Positions 24,107-35,759 of a stretch of 64,000 bases of DNA are shown here, in pieces. The notes under the pieces are model-generated. The model worked only from the letters and a program-made list of their open reading frames with translations. It ran no database searches and was not told where the DNA came from. Both the position numbers and the translations under genes were made by a program. The stretch lies in NCBI GenBank assembly GCA_902805475.1, contig CADCSX010000025.1, positions 248,001 to 312,000 of the forward strand. The letters are read 5' to 3'. Position 1 is the first letter of the stretch, and each line of letters opens with the position of its first letter. Origin of the DNA: Entonaema liquescens (taxonomy: Eukaryota > Ascomycota > Sordariomycetes > Xylariales > Xylariaceae).

Positions 24107-25074
24107 TTAAGGGCGGAAAGCTAACCAACTAACTAACTAACTAACTAACTAACTATTGGGAACACGGAAGTGGGATGGATACTTCACTCCGCCGTTACCG
24201 ATATGGAACGATCCGATTTGAAACTTGCATGAAGCAAAATGGTGCATGTGTACGATACGTTAGGTAGCTAGCTAGCTAGCTAATTGTGTAATCCCCCCCC
24301 TCCTCCTCATCTGAAGAAAAACAGCTCGACCGATTTTCGACTCTCCACGTGGGTTTTCGGGCCTCGGGGACCACTTTGTATGTCTGAGGTACCTTGTGCT
24401 TGCGTGTTCACGGCTTTTCCATGTGGTACCATTTCGGGCTCGCCGATTCCCTGGGTTCCAAGCCCGTCGAGTTGGAAACCCCGGAAATCGTTCTCCATCC
24501 GCGCATGTTAGGTTAGGTACTTATCCGATCACTATATCGTCTCATGAGTATTGCGTTTTCTTCGTATAGCGGGCCCTACAAGGAGGCTGTTATTTTTTTT
24601 CTTTCAGTTTTTGCTTTTTAATTTCGGGAATCAGGAATTGTTGACGGGCCCGTCGGGCTGGACGGATATATATCGAGTAAGCACTTTAAACCGCAAAAGC
24701 GGCTGGGATTGACGTTTCCTTTTGATAGCCTATGCACACACATCGTGGGACGCGCGGCCAAAGTAGCGGTGACTATTGCCAATGCCCAGTATTAGCGGTG
24801 CCAGCTAATTTTGTTGATAGACAACCTGTGGATCTATGGATGCGATCGGGTTTGGTAGAAACCTAGCCGGCGATCATGGAAACCAAACGTTACTAGATGG
24901 CATGTTTTACTCCGATGTAGCAGGCTGGCAGTATTGGATTCGGAAATGTGGTTATCCGCCGAGTAACAACTAGGAGGGAATAACATGTGAAGTACGGGAA
25001 TAACGATAATGTGGTGAATATGTACGTTTCTACCTAGTGGTCTACTTCAGTTACAGCCCTATAGCAGGTCTGTG
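24107..25074. other. Intergenic with simple repeats
   Basis: It contains a (AACT)n tract at about 24124-24153 directly after the TMEM14 stop codon and a (TAGC)n tract at about 24265-24282, then ordinary unique sequence. No gene is recognised on either strand. The TMEM14 and ZW10 genes converge here. Confidence 0.55.
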
Positions 25075-27881
25075 TTACCTCCCTTCAAGCGGTTGCGGAT
25101 GTGCCTCGATCTCTCTGACGATCTCTCTCGTCCGTGCATTATCCACAAAACTCAGGCCGATCAACTCGACCACTTCTTCAACTGAGAAATATAGACTAAG
25201 TTCACTCTCCATCCACAGGTACCGCACGTCCTGAAGGTTGCTCTGTAGCACCTCACTGAGGTACTTGAGCCGTAGCCAACTACTGGCATATTCGGCCGTA
25301 GTGGGGATAGCGTCCTTTGGCGCTCCCGGCGGAAGGAATAGGTCGTCGAGCTCCGTGATACGTGCAATTAAGCTCGCGATATTGTACGCCTCATCCTGGC
25401 CGATTCCCGCCAGATCCATAACGTCGGAGACGAGTTTTGCGGCAAGGGTGTCGACTAATGACCCTACGGCTTGGCTCCAGGCCGATTTAGATAAGATCGT
25501 GGACCATGTCGCGGCGAGAGCGCGCACGTGCCCAGTCGCACTATCAACCTGTGCTTCCAAGTCGGAAGTAGCGAGCCCGTCTTGCTGGAGAAGATTTTGA
25601 GAACCACCGAGTAAATCTCGCAAGATGGTCCTCTGTGTAGACATCTCGGACGAGTAAGCGCGCTTTGCGAAGGTCTGGAGTGCCTTAATATCGTTGTCAA
25701 GCCGGAGCATCGCGATCGCGCGTGGCGTTAGATCTTCACGGGCTTTCCAATCCTTGGCGAGGTCCGCAAGCCTCTCAGAAAGATAGTTCGCATCATTATA
25801 TAAGAACCTGAGCAAAAATTAGTTTCCGAAGCACGAATAGCGAGGGCATACTTACATGTTGCCGCCTGTATTAAGAGTATAGTAATACGGGGATACGGCG
25901 CGGAACATAGCAAGGACAAGCGTTGGTAGCGAAAAGAGTCCCCCGGCCGTTGCCGCCATTGGGTTACCATCGCTCCTAAATTCTTCAGTCAGATTACCGG
26001 GACTCCATAATTTTATAGGACATGAGCTTACCCAACAAGTGACGCTGCATCTTCAAGAATCGCTGAGACAAGTGCTAGGACGGGTTCTGGCATAGAAGAA
26101 ATATTGTATGTTTCTTTTAACGTCAACTCGCGAGTTTGTGTGTTTGAAGGTTGAGCTTTCATTATCGGTTCTTCCATGGTCGCTTCTGTCGTATCCTCTT
26201 CACCCCATCCCCATGCTGCCGCAGGGTCTTCTTCAGCTGTTGGATCCGGTTGAGGTTGTTCACCAGCAGTGTCATCTTCTCCCCAGCCCCAAGCATCAGT
26301 TCCATCGTCTTCAGTTGCCTCTGGTTTTGAATTGGCGTCTGATTGAATAACCGCCTCTCCATCATCCCACGCTGCGCCCCAGTCATCATCGTCATTCGAA
26401 GGGCCAACGCCGTTGGCAGCCAATTCCTTGCCTTCAGACCGTGTGACGGTTTGGGTTTCGACACGTTCTACTTCTTTTGGTTGGCCCAGTCCTTGAGAAA
26501 GCTTTGTGCGAACGATGTCCAATGCAGTTTCTTTACATTTAGATAGCCACACCCTCGGAGCATCGTCAACCCAGTCTTGTAGCTCTTGGAATCCGGTGAG
26601 TTTGAGACTCTGCAAGCGGCTACAGAATGCTTTTACAGTTTCTCTAACGGCCCGAAACTCGTCCATTTCTTTCAGAGATGCTGGAACTGCTGTATCTAAC
26701 CACGTAGTTATGAGTCGGGGGATAAGATCTGGCATCATCACATTGGACAGAGAAAATACCAACTCTTCTGGTAGGCGCTCAGAGAGATATGTCATCACCT
26801 GGTCTAGATCGGAAAATAAAGCAGGTATAGATCTATCCGCGCCCCCATCTAGAGTCAAATATGGCTAGTATTCTGTTAGCATCTCGTGAATGGGATGGTG
26901 TGATGGGGTTCATACACCCTCTAATTGGATCTTAGGTAGCTCCGGAGCTTCGATATTGGTGCGTGGACCGACAACAGCTTGATCGATACCATGCCATAAC
27001 GCAGTCATCCTTTGGTCAAGTTCTTTATACGCTTTAAGTCCGACGACAGCATCGGATAGACTCATCTGTTCATCTGTAAGTGGTTAGATAGTCCGTAAGG
27101 TATTTGGCAGAGATAAAATACCTTCGTGATTTTGGAACACAGCAATCTTTCCCTTATCCCGATCTACTCGTACTAAGGAATCCCAAACCCGGTCAAATAC
27201 ATCATGAATCGTAGATTTTAACTCAAAAGCCCTCATGTTAAGAAGCTTCGTAACACGGCAGGACTTCCCGACAGAAATTGCGTCCAACCCAGACCAAGAT
27301 TCTACAATTAGTTAGTAATAGACAATAGTAAGTAACTGTATATCTTACTTTCTAAGAGGTGAAGAGAATCCAGTATCCTTCGCTCATCGCGTGCTTGTTC
27401 AACTTGGTCCAAGAGCTCGTTCACGTGTTTAATACTCCCCAATGCAAGGTGAACTTGTTGACTATATTCAACCTCCTGTTGCAAGAACTTGACCTTAGCC
27501 TCGGCTTCTTCTATCGTTTTACCCGATACGTCAGGTGCTTGCGACCGTCGCACAATATCGTTCGCCCAATTTCGCGATCGATTTACGTCATCTTCGAGTG
27601 ATTTCGCATTGGCGATCCATTGGTTTACGTCGGGAGCAGTCTCTTCGTTGATTTCATGGATGTCAGACTATGTCAATTCAATTAGCGACTATATTAAAGT
27701 GGTATTTATGGTAGCTATGGACTACCTCTAGTTTTACTTTGGCTGCTTCTAAGGATGCTAAAGCTGGTGTAAGGTCTTGTGATGAAACCTGTCGCGCCGA
27801 TATGTCTTCATCCGGAAAGATGCCGTGTAGAGAGAATTCGACTATCGCATGGCCAATTTGGCCTCCCTCGTTACCAGACAT
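25075..27881 (-). CDS. ZW10/Dsl1-type tethering complex subunit
   Basis: This is a subunit of the ER tether that captures COPI vesicles in Golgi-to-ER retrograde transport (Dsl1 in yeast; ZW10 in animals, where it also acts at kinetochores). Seven exons, from the 5' end: 27726-27881, 27349-27667, 27122-27301, 26916-27073, 26032-26864, 25856-25975, 25075-25807; all junctions keep frame and give 832 residues. The N-terminal half is helical with coiled-coil character (KTIEEAEAKVKFLQQEVEY; LLDQVEQARDERRILDSLHLLE). The C-terminal part has the ZW10-like LRFLYND...YLSERL and SAWSQAVGSLVDTLAAKLVSDVMDL. Residues about 428-500 form an acidic disordered loop with six Trp in DDDWGAAW and two AWGWGE motifs, like the Trp-containing acidic lasso by which Dsl1 binds coatomer. 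Family assignment is by pattern and is fairly secure. Confidence 0.82.
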
Positions 27882-29597
27882 GGTTCTGTACTAGACGTGG
27901 CCTGTTCGGGATTGATATAACGAAATGACTCTAGCTCGAGGTTTAAACGACAAAGTAAATTATGCAGCATGAATGACGAATTATGAGTTGGCTAGCAAAT
28001 ATACTAGGCATCATCAGACTTCGAAAAGATGTAGTCGCGTAGTTGTATATAACACTTGGTATTATTGAAAATTAGATTAGGTATGTAATTATGAAGCATG
28101 GCTGTAAAACAAAGATGAAGATGAAGCTTGTAATCGTGTCGTGATAGCTTCAAAAGAAAAGGCTACGTCAAGTTTTTGGTATGGACAAATCATTCCAAAG
28201 CTGCGGCGAAGCTTGGACCAAATAATGATTTATGATAGGTCACAACTTTTAAGTTCCACCCAACGGCGGCCGCTTATCTGGCGCCTAGCGCTTAGCGCTT
28301 ATCATGCAGCTTATGTCGATTGCTGTCGATTGCAGCCCCGCCGCGGGGTCAACAAAACCAAAAAAAAGGAGGAGCAAAGGGATTTGATTTCATCAATAAC
28401 AAGGAGAAATATCGGGAAGCTTAAAAAAAAGGGCAGTCGCAAAATACCTAATTGTACCTCCGTTCTTTAAGGCTTTAAAAGTCCTTGAACCTAGCATCTT
28501 TCTTTCACTCTATCCAGAAGATTCATACTTTTAACGTCTTTCAACCTCTTTCAATAGAATCGCGGGTATTCTTCTACCTCTTAATCTTAGATTTACTTTT
28601 TTACTTCGTGTCTTGTACAACTTCTATTATTTTTTACCTTTCCCCTCTTTTGTATGACCTACAACTCGGCAATCCTATGCCTGAATAATTCGTACAGGAG
28701 TACTGCGTGCCTGACGCACCGCACCATCACACCATCCCTTAAGCTGACACCAGGATTTATTCCAGGATTTGGTACCCGAAATTTGGTCACTTTCACCTGC
28801 AGCTGGTTTAGATCGAAGCCACTCCAGTTTTTACCTCGATCTTATTGGTGGCTTCACTTGGTGTCACCATATACACCCTCCCGCCTACAAGGTAATCATA
28901 GGTATGTCAGAGACATTCACCCTCTTATCATCTGAGATTTACGTTCCCCGGATCGACCTTGTTGAGCACAAAATACTACATTCGAACGCGTACACAAATC
29001 CTTCCGGGTAGTTATCATTATCATTAGCACCTGTTGTCTTTATCTGGTAGCCTCCTCCTCCCAGAGGATGGGTGTAAGGATACACATACTTTTCATAGTA
29101 CTATGATCAGTCAGGCGCAACTCAAGGCATCAGTTTCGGTCGCTCTAGTCGCCATCATTGGTGCCGTTATTATCTTCAGCCGCCAAAGGGTTGGTGATAT
29201 TGGGTATGAAAGCCTGCCTTAATGTGATCGATCCCAATCTCCAAAGTGGGTGGGTGAATGGTGTGTTTTCGGAGAAATCTGATGCAGTAGTGGAAATTTC
29301 TTCTACTACATGCGTCTCACTTCTTGGAAAAAGTAGCATCTTACTGGACGCCCGGCCCTAGTAACGGTGTACCCTGACCGCACCTTGTCTCCTCACCACG
29401 GGTTTTATTGTCCTCTGTACAAGCATGCCTATATTTGTCTATCTATAGAAGTCTTTTTACCGCGTTTATATCTACCAAGTCATAGTCGTTTCACTCTTTC
29501 TGTTCTTGTCTTCTTGTTATACCTACTATTACGGACGCATACTTACTAGTCGAGCAGTCACTTACAAGTCGCCTCGTTTAAATCATTCGATGCTAAG
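27882..29597. other. Divergent spacer between ZW10-like and M16 peptidase genes
   Basis: This 1.7 kb holds the promoters of two genes read away from each other. From about 28480 to 29560 the plus strand is rich in C and T and could be a long M16 leader; several short open frames there include true ATGs. No conserved protein is recognised. Confidence 0.5.
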
Positions 29598-29715
29598 ATG
29601 GGGTCACAAGACCCCGGCGTGCGATTCCGCAAGGTTCAAAGTTTTCAAACGGATTACGCCCATGCAACTATCACCCAGTATGAATCTGAACGAAGTGGTA
29701 TGCAGGTTATTGTAA
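29590..29715 (+). other. Overlapping upstream open reading frame of the M16 peptidase mRNA
   Basis: An ATG 8 nt before the M16 start opens a different frame of 41 codons that ends inside the M16 coding region. Its context (TTCG before ATG, no purine at -3) is weak, while the M16 ATG has A at -3 and G at +4. Scanning ribosomes would mostly pass the first and use the second, but some loss of M16 synthesis is expected. Confidence 0.5.
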
Positions 29716-32700
29716 CCGACCGAAAGGGCCCAAAGGTCAATGGCTACTTCACCTTGGCCACTGAGATCTTCGATGATTCAGGAGCTCCTCATACCCTTGA
29801 ACATCTGGTATTTATGGGTTCGAAAAGTTACCACTACAAGGGCCTTTTGGATAAGCTAGCTTCTAGAGCTTACGGTAATACCAACGCCTGGACGATGACG
29901 GATAATACGGCGTACACTCTTGAGACAGCTGGCTGGGAAGGGTTTGCCCAGATTCTACCGGTCTATCTTGAGCATCTTATCGTACCTACTCTAACAGACG
30001 CAGCATGTCTGACTGAAGTCCATCATATTAATGGCGAAGGCAACGATGCTGGTGTCGTTTACTCAGAAATGCAGGGTGTGCAATATACAAGCACGGAGAT
30101 TATGGATATCAAAGCACGACGTCTCCTTTATCCTGAGAATGTGGGTTTCCGATATGAGACAGGAGGTATGATGGAAAACCTACGGATTTTGACGCCAGAG
30201 AGAATACGTGATTTCCACAGAGAGATGTATCAGCCGCGAAACATGTGCATTATCATTGTTGGTGAGGTGGACCATGATAATCTTCTTACCATCTTGGATC
30301 AATTCGAAGAGAGCGTCAAAGACGATCTCCCCCCTCTCAACGCCCCCTTCAAAAGGCCATGGGTAGACTCTGCACAGCCACCTCCTCTTAAGGGAACAAT
30401 AGTTGAAACTGTTGATTTCCCTGAAGAGGATGAATCAATAGGTGATATGATTGTGGGCTTCTTTGGGCCAAGTTGCATCGACATCGTTGCATCAACTGCC
30501 GTAAATATCCTATTGACTTACTTGTGCGGATCCTCCGTTGCAGTTCTAGAAAATATTATGGTTGAGAAGGAAGAGCTTGCTAGCTCTATCGCCTACATGT
30601 GGGATGCTCGTCCAAATAGTGTTATTTGGCTTCAGCCCACCGGTGTAGCTACGGAAAAGCTAGCGTTTGTTGAACAGCGGCTTATCTCCTTGCTAAAGGA
30701 GGTCGCATCTCAGCCGCTGAATATGAATTATATGAGAGAGTGCATTCAGAGAGAACGGCGACAGGTAAAGGCTCAAGCGGAGGAATCCGAATCGTTCTAT
30801 TCAACAAATATTATCACAGACTACCTCTTCGGTGACAGAGGTGGGTCAACTCTCAAGAAAATGGCCAGCCTTGATGAATATGACGTTCTAGAAAAGTGGA
30901 CAGACGAGCAGTGGCGAGATTTGCTCAGAAAATGGCTTGCCGACGCTCACCATGTCTCTGTACTCGGAAAACCTTCTTTGGCGTTATCTACGAAGCAGAA
31001 AGATGACGAAGAGGCAAGGATTAGTAAGAGAAAAGAAGAACTAGGCGAAGAGGGATTGAAAAGGCTAGCTCAGAAGCTAGAAGATGCTAAAAAGCAAAAT
31101 GAAGTCGAAATTCCAGCTTCATTACTTGAGAAGTGGCCGGTACCTCCGATAGAATCGATTCATTTCATTGAATCTCAGACTGCACGATCCGGCATGGCTA
31201 GGAAACTTGGTGTTTACAAAAATTCCGCGCAAAAGATCATCGACCAGGATTCATCCAAGTTACCCCTATTCGTGCAATTTGAAGATGTTCCGACCAACTT
31301 TGTGCATATCTCGGTCCATGTCGGCACTTCCAACCTGCCCCCCGCATATAAGCCCCTGTTGTCTCTCTTTAGCGATAACTTCTTCAACACCCCTATTCGC
31401 CGTGATGGTCAGCGAGTCCCATTCGAGAAGGTGGTGATGGAATTAGAGAGGGATACAGTTAGTTATTGCTTGGATTCGGGCAGTAAATTTAGCGATTCAG
31501 AAAGCTTCCTCATCCGATTTCAGGTCGAACCGGAAAAGTACGCTACAACTATCGAGTGGATTCGTACGATGATGTTTGATAGCATTTTTGATCTCACTCG
31601 CTTGAAGGCCTGTATTGCCAAGCAGCTCGCCGACATTCCGGAGGCGAAACGCGATGGTAGAGTTATGACTAGCGAAGTGGAAATAGCTATTCATAACGAG
31701 GTTTCGTCCCTCCTGGTGGCAAAACGTACTCTTGTCAAGACGGTATATCTTCGTCGACTTAAGAAGCTCTATGACAAGGATCCTGAGGCAGTGATAGCAA
31801 AATTTGAGGAACTTAGGAAATCTCTTTTCACTTTCGATAACCTTCGGGTCCTGGTCGTAGCTGATATATCAAACTCAAAGCTATCCAACCCCGTCAAAGC
31901 TTGGGACATACTCGCTAACTCGCTCAATGCTCATGCCGAGTCTATAAACCCCATCATCAAACCCCACTCTCTTCTCAATGATGAGGGCCGTAATCCTGGC
32001 TCTGTTGGGGCGACAATTGTACCTATGAGGGCAATTGATAGTTCCTTCTCTATCTCCTCTGGCAAGGGTTTGGCATCATTCTCTGACCCTGCAGTTCCTG
32101 CACTTCTTGTCGCCTTGCAATATCTGGAAACTGTGGAGGGTACTCTGTGGAATGCTGTCCGTGGAAACGGCCTAGCGTACGGTGCCTACTTTGCAAAAGA
32201 GCTAGACGGAGGATATCTACATTTTAAGGTGTACCGGTCTCCTCTAGCATCAAAGGCAATATCTGCCGCGCGCGATGCTATTAAGGCGTTGGTGGAAGGC
32301 GTTGTCGAGTTTGAAGAGCCCATGATCGAGGGCGCAATTAGCCAGCTGGTGATGGCTATGGCGGAGGAACAGGCTACTTTGGCTACCGCAGCGGTGCAGA
32401 AATTCATTGTGAGTGCCATAAGGGGGCTTGAACCCGACTATAACATCAAAATGCTCGCGAAAGTTAGAAAGGTATCTGTCGAAGATATCAAACAGGCTAT
32501 GAAAACATGGCTACTGCCCCTATTTGAACCTAGTAAGAGTAACGTGGTGGTCTGCTGCGCACATGCAATGACGGAGGTAAGTTGCTTCGTTTTCTACATA
32601 ACACACCGAGATCGTCCCGCTAATTAACACTCTGTAGCAACTCGAAAAGATTTCCAGGCCATGGGATATAAGACACAGGTAAAACAGTTATCGGACTTCC

Positions 32701-32825
32701 AAGGTGATTATGGTCTGGAAGATCCAGAGGGCGAGGGAAATGAAGCTGAGGAAGACGACGACGACGATATGGAAGACGGCCCTGAGGGTTCGGAAGGCTC
32801 GTATGATTCTGAGGAGGATGATTAG
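29598..32825 (+). CDS. M16 family zinc metallopeptidase (yeast YOL098C/Sdd3 type)
   Basis: This is an inverted-zincin peptidase of the pitrilysin/insulysin clan. The zinc motif HxxEH is at residues 65-69 (HTLEHLVFMGS), with downstream glutamates in NGEGNDAGVVYSEMQG. The two-lobed build and length of about 1048 residues match the uncharacterised fungal relatives of yeast YOL098C and Sz. pombe SPAC3H1.02c; it lacks an obvious presequence, so a cytosolic site is likely. The first exon is 29598-32576 with a perfect GTAAGT donor. The second exon is less clear. The first AG (ending 32637) puts the reading into a stop after 14 codons, whereas the AG ending at 32657 gives an in-frame exon 32658-32825 encoding an acidic tail (EEDDDDDMEDG). 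I used the latter. An ATG in another frame lies 8 nt upstream of the start. Confidence 0.85.
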
Positions 32826-33184
32826 ACCCACCACGTTTCCTTTCCTGGTAATACTTATGGCTAGGCGCATTGTCGTTAAATTCTCGGCAGGTGATGTGCG
32901 GGATATAACGCAAATTCAGAGTACGAGATACGAGTCACCAACCCTCCTTAGGACTTATAACTTCTAAGGCCCGGTAATATCAACGAGATATTCTCTTGCG
33001 TCGAAATATTCACACCGCAGCATCACGGTTTAGTGCGTAGCGGGAAGACATAAAAGTGTACATAGAAATATTCAGTCAGTATTAATCGTTTCTATTACTA
33101 TTCCCATCAGCCCTCCCGTGGCTAGTAAAACTGATGAAAGTGATATTTACATTGTATACCTAAGTATCTCGTACGGCCTGATTC
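32826..33184. other. Convergent spacer
   Basis: 359 bp between the stop codons of two convergent genes. It probably holds both 3' untranslated regions. No further element is seen. Confidence 0.5.
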
Positions 33185-34993
33185 TTACGCTCTGCCGAGA
33201 TTCGCTTTGGCAGGGCCTTGGATTGCCAACCCTTTCTCGCCAAACCGACTGCCATGAATCGGGCAATCCCACGATTTCTCAACGCTATTCCAGCACACAA
33301 CACCTCCCATGTGCGGACAGAGCGCGCTCATCTTAGTTACATTTCCGTTCTCGTCCTTATATACAGCTATTGGCTTTGACGCTTTGGAATTCAGAACTCC
33401 ACCACAGCCGGGCTTCAGGTCTTCGATATCTTGTATGTCTGACTGTAGAAGCCGCTTGTATTGCATGTTGACCTGAAGGTCATTCTGGATCATGGTTGGA
33501 GCCGACTTGATAACGCCGCCGACCCGTTTCGGCGAATAAAGACTGCTCCAGGTATTGGGCTTCTCCTCAATCTCGTCCGCGATTAGCTTGCCGGCTACTA
33601 CGCCATGTGTCAATCCGTTCCCGGAGTCTCCTGTTACTACATAGATGCGGTTATTGCCCTGATTCTTCCCGATATATGCCATATAATCCACCGGCTCAAA
33701 AATCTGCCCGCTCCACTCGTAATCCACGGACTTGGCTTGCGGAAAACGCTCCCGTGCCCATTTCTCCAGTGCCTCAAAGTGTCCTCTGGAGTCCTCCTGG
33801 CCGACCTTGTGATCCTCGCCTCCGATGACCATGTAGTCGTCATTTTCGTCGCAATGGGTAAGCCGGATATACTTATACGGATCATCTGTGTCGTAGAGTA
33901 AGATGTCATCGACGCTGCCTTTTGGCACTCGCAACGCGATACAATATGTTCGGTTCCATTCCATCTGCACAATAACGCTGAGCTTCTGAAGCGGCACGTT
34001 TGTCGTTTCAACGGCGTGTTCGCAGCTTATCGTGTTACCGGCTGCTGTCTCTACTTGAACGTACTTGTGCCCTAGGCCTAGTACCTCAATGCCTTTCTCC
34101 TTTACAGAGAGGACCCGTGTCGACGTGTAGCATCGGAACCTAGGCTGCTCTTTAAGCCACTTGAGTATCCCGTTTAAGTACTTTGTCGGATGGAAAGCAG
34201 CCTGCTTGGCGAAAATAGAGCCTCCCCGTTGGTCGGGCTTGCCGTCCCAGCCCTTAACTGTCAATTTTTCGTCAAACGTGGCGTCAATGCCAAGTTTCTT
34301 CGCCATGTCCGCGTCCTCCTTGATCTCCTCAAGGTCCTTTTTGTACTCCTCCGTACCGCGTTGATACTGCGATACACGATACCCAGGGAGGTGGCGGTAT
34401 TCGCATTCAATGCCTAATTCCTTGGCGATTTCCCCAACTCGGTTCAGCGCCCAAGTGTGACTCTCTGCGGCAGCTTTCGCGCCGTCTTCGCCGTGCTTCT
34501 TCGCGATCTCCGGGTACATATCGTCCAACGCGTTAGACAAGTGCCCGCTTGTCCTGCCAGTTTCTCCGGCAAGAACATCTCGAGCTTCCACGAGAACAAC
34601 TTCTCTGCCACGAGTAATGAGCTCGTACGCAAGGGAGATACCGGCTATACCGGCGCCAATGATGCATACATCTGCTTCAATGTCCTCGGATAGAGGGCTG
34701 AATTGAGGTCGTTTAGAAAAAGGATCCCCATGTATCCAGACGGGATTCGTGAATCCCGATGTGCGCTGGAATTGCTCGAGGTCATTAGCCCCTAGGTTAC
34801 CCATGTTTCGTCTTTGAGAAGTAGAGAATTGTTGCTGCGAATTCTTAACCGGATTCCGTCTTTCAGCAGATGTAGTTATCCAAAGGCTTCTCACACCGTA
34901 ACTAACGCCTGTACGTGAGGAGGAGTAGATAATATTGCTAAGGGGCCGCGAGCGCTGGGAAAATGCGGTCACCACTCGCTTCATAGACGTCAT
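33185..34993 (-). CDS. FAD-dependent oxidoreductase with C-terminal Rieske [2Fe-2S] domain
   Basis: A 602-residue intronless gene. Residues 108-130 carry the dinucleotide-binding motif VCIIGAGIAGIS, followed by a DadA/glycine-oxidase-like FAD domain (ETGRTSGHLSNALDD; IGGEDHKVG; VTGDSGNGLTHGVVAGKLIADEI). The last 100 residues are a Rieske cluster domain with both ligand boxes, CPHMG and CPIHGSRF. The same two-domain fusion is known in bacteria (Bacillus subtilis YhfW type); the substrate is unknown. The N-terminus from the first ATG is basic and Ser-rich without acids (MTSMKRVVTAFSQRSRPL), as in a mitochondrial presequence. A second in-frame ATG at residue 64 (34804, MGNLGANDLEQF) would make a cytosolic form of 539 residues. 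Lack of introns and a bacterial-type fusion raise the possibility of old horizontal transfer. Confidence 0.87.
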   Translation of the reverse strand: MTSMKRVVTAFSQRSRPLSNIIYSSSRTGVSYGVRSLWITTSAERRNPVKNSQQQFSTSQRRNMGNLGANDLEQFQRTSGFTNPVWIHGDPFSKRPQFSPLSEDIEADVCIIGAGIAGISLAYELITRGREVVLVEARDVLAGETGRTSGHLSNALDDMYPEIAKKHGEDGAKAAAESHTWALNRVGEIAKELGIECEYRHLPGYRVSQYQRGTEEYKKDLEEIKEDADMAKKLGIDATFDEKLTVKGWDGKPDQRGGSIFAKQAAFHPTKYLNGILKWLKEQPRFRCYTSTRVLSVKEKGIEVLGLGHKYVQVETAAGNTISCEHAVETTNVPLQKLSVIVQMEWNRTYCIALRVPKGSVDDILLYDTDDPYKYIRLTHCDENDDYMVIGGEDHKVGQEDSRGHFEALEKWARERFPQAKSVDYEWSGQIFEPVDYMAYIGKNQGNNRIYVVTGDSGNGLTHGVVAGKLIADEIEEKPNTWSSLYSPKRVGGVIKSAPTMIQNDLQVNMQYKRLLQSDIQDIEDLKPGCGGVLNSKASKPIAVYKDENGNVTKMSALCPHMGGVVCWNSVEKSWDCPIHGSRFGEKGLAIQGPAKANLGRA

Positions 34994-35759
34994 CCTCACG
35001 CAAGACGAAACGTCGGCATGTCAGATGGCTTATACTGCTCGATAATACCATCCATAACTCATTTGGCGCTGGCAACAGCAGCTGTTCTTATCCTTGCTGT
35101 ACTATCGTGAGATGGACCCCTTATTGTTACGTCATCGTGACGGCTCCATGGCCAACGATGATTCAGCATTATTACCACCACGTTGATTTGACGGAATTGA
35201 CTCCAACTAGTGTTTCAATCAGTTCTCCATAATGCAATTAATTGTTAGTCTAGATCCGAGCCGCTCAGATCGTCCGAATTCTAGCATGGGTGTGGTATAC
35301 GGCTGCATCGTCATGATTTATATAAGTGAGAGACCGTGAGTAGGCCACACATAAACCCAAGTTCTGGGCAATGGTAGCTTGAACCAATACAGATACTGGT
35401 ATTGCTAGTTGCAATAATATGGATAGACTATTATCTTTTGCTCTTATGATAGATCAATGGTTTGAGGTTCCCTTTACCGAGATTTTGATGCGTGTTCCAA
35501 AATAATATACGGTCCAAGTTACAATACGACTCTAGGATTCGCTGAGCTAACTCTGCGCTATGTATGTCAAATGGTTTCGCTTCTCTGGACCATATGCTCC
35601 GGGAAGTTATTCACCACATATAACATTATTCTAAAGAAGAGCCTATAATTAGGGGAGAAGTCGCGCCGTAGTGTAACTACCTCTACCCCTTAGAGGACTA
35701 GTACAAATATCTACCCTATTTTCTCGACAACATTAACAAACTTCAACCAGCCCACCGGA
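34994..35759. other. Promoter side of the FAD-Rieske gene, otherwise featureless
   Basis: 766 bp with no gene. It carries a bZIP-like inverted repeat (next entry) and AT-rich sequence leading into an ATPase relic. Confidence 0.5.
35130..35142. promoter_or_regulatory. Possible bZIP (CRE/ATF-like) site upstream of the FAD-Rieske gene
   Basis: CGTCATCGTGACG is a perfect inverted repeat of the CGTCA half-site with a 3-bp spacer, 137 bp before the first start codon of the FAD-Rieske gene. Half-sites of this kind are bound by Atf1/CREB-type bZIP factors, which respond to stress in fungi. Binding is inferred only. Confidence 0.35.

Noticed and set aside
24124..24282. Tandem AACT and TAGC tracts as a CRISPR-like or regulatory array
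   Set aside because: Plain tetranucleotide microsatellites without spacers; CRISPR arrays are not expected in a fungal nucleus.
28654..29222. Short ATG frames before the M16 peptidase as genes
   Set aside because: No recognisable protein features; better explained as leader or spacer sequence.
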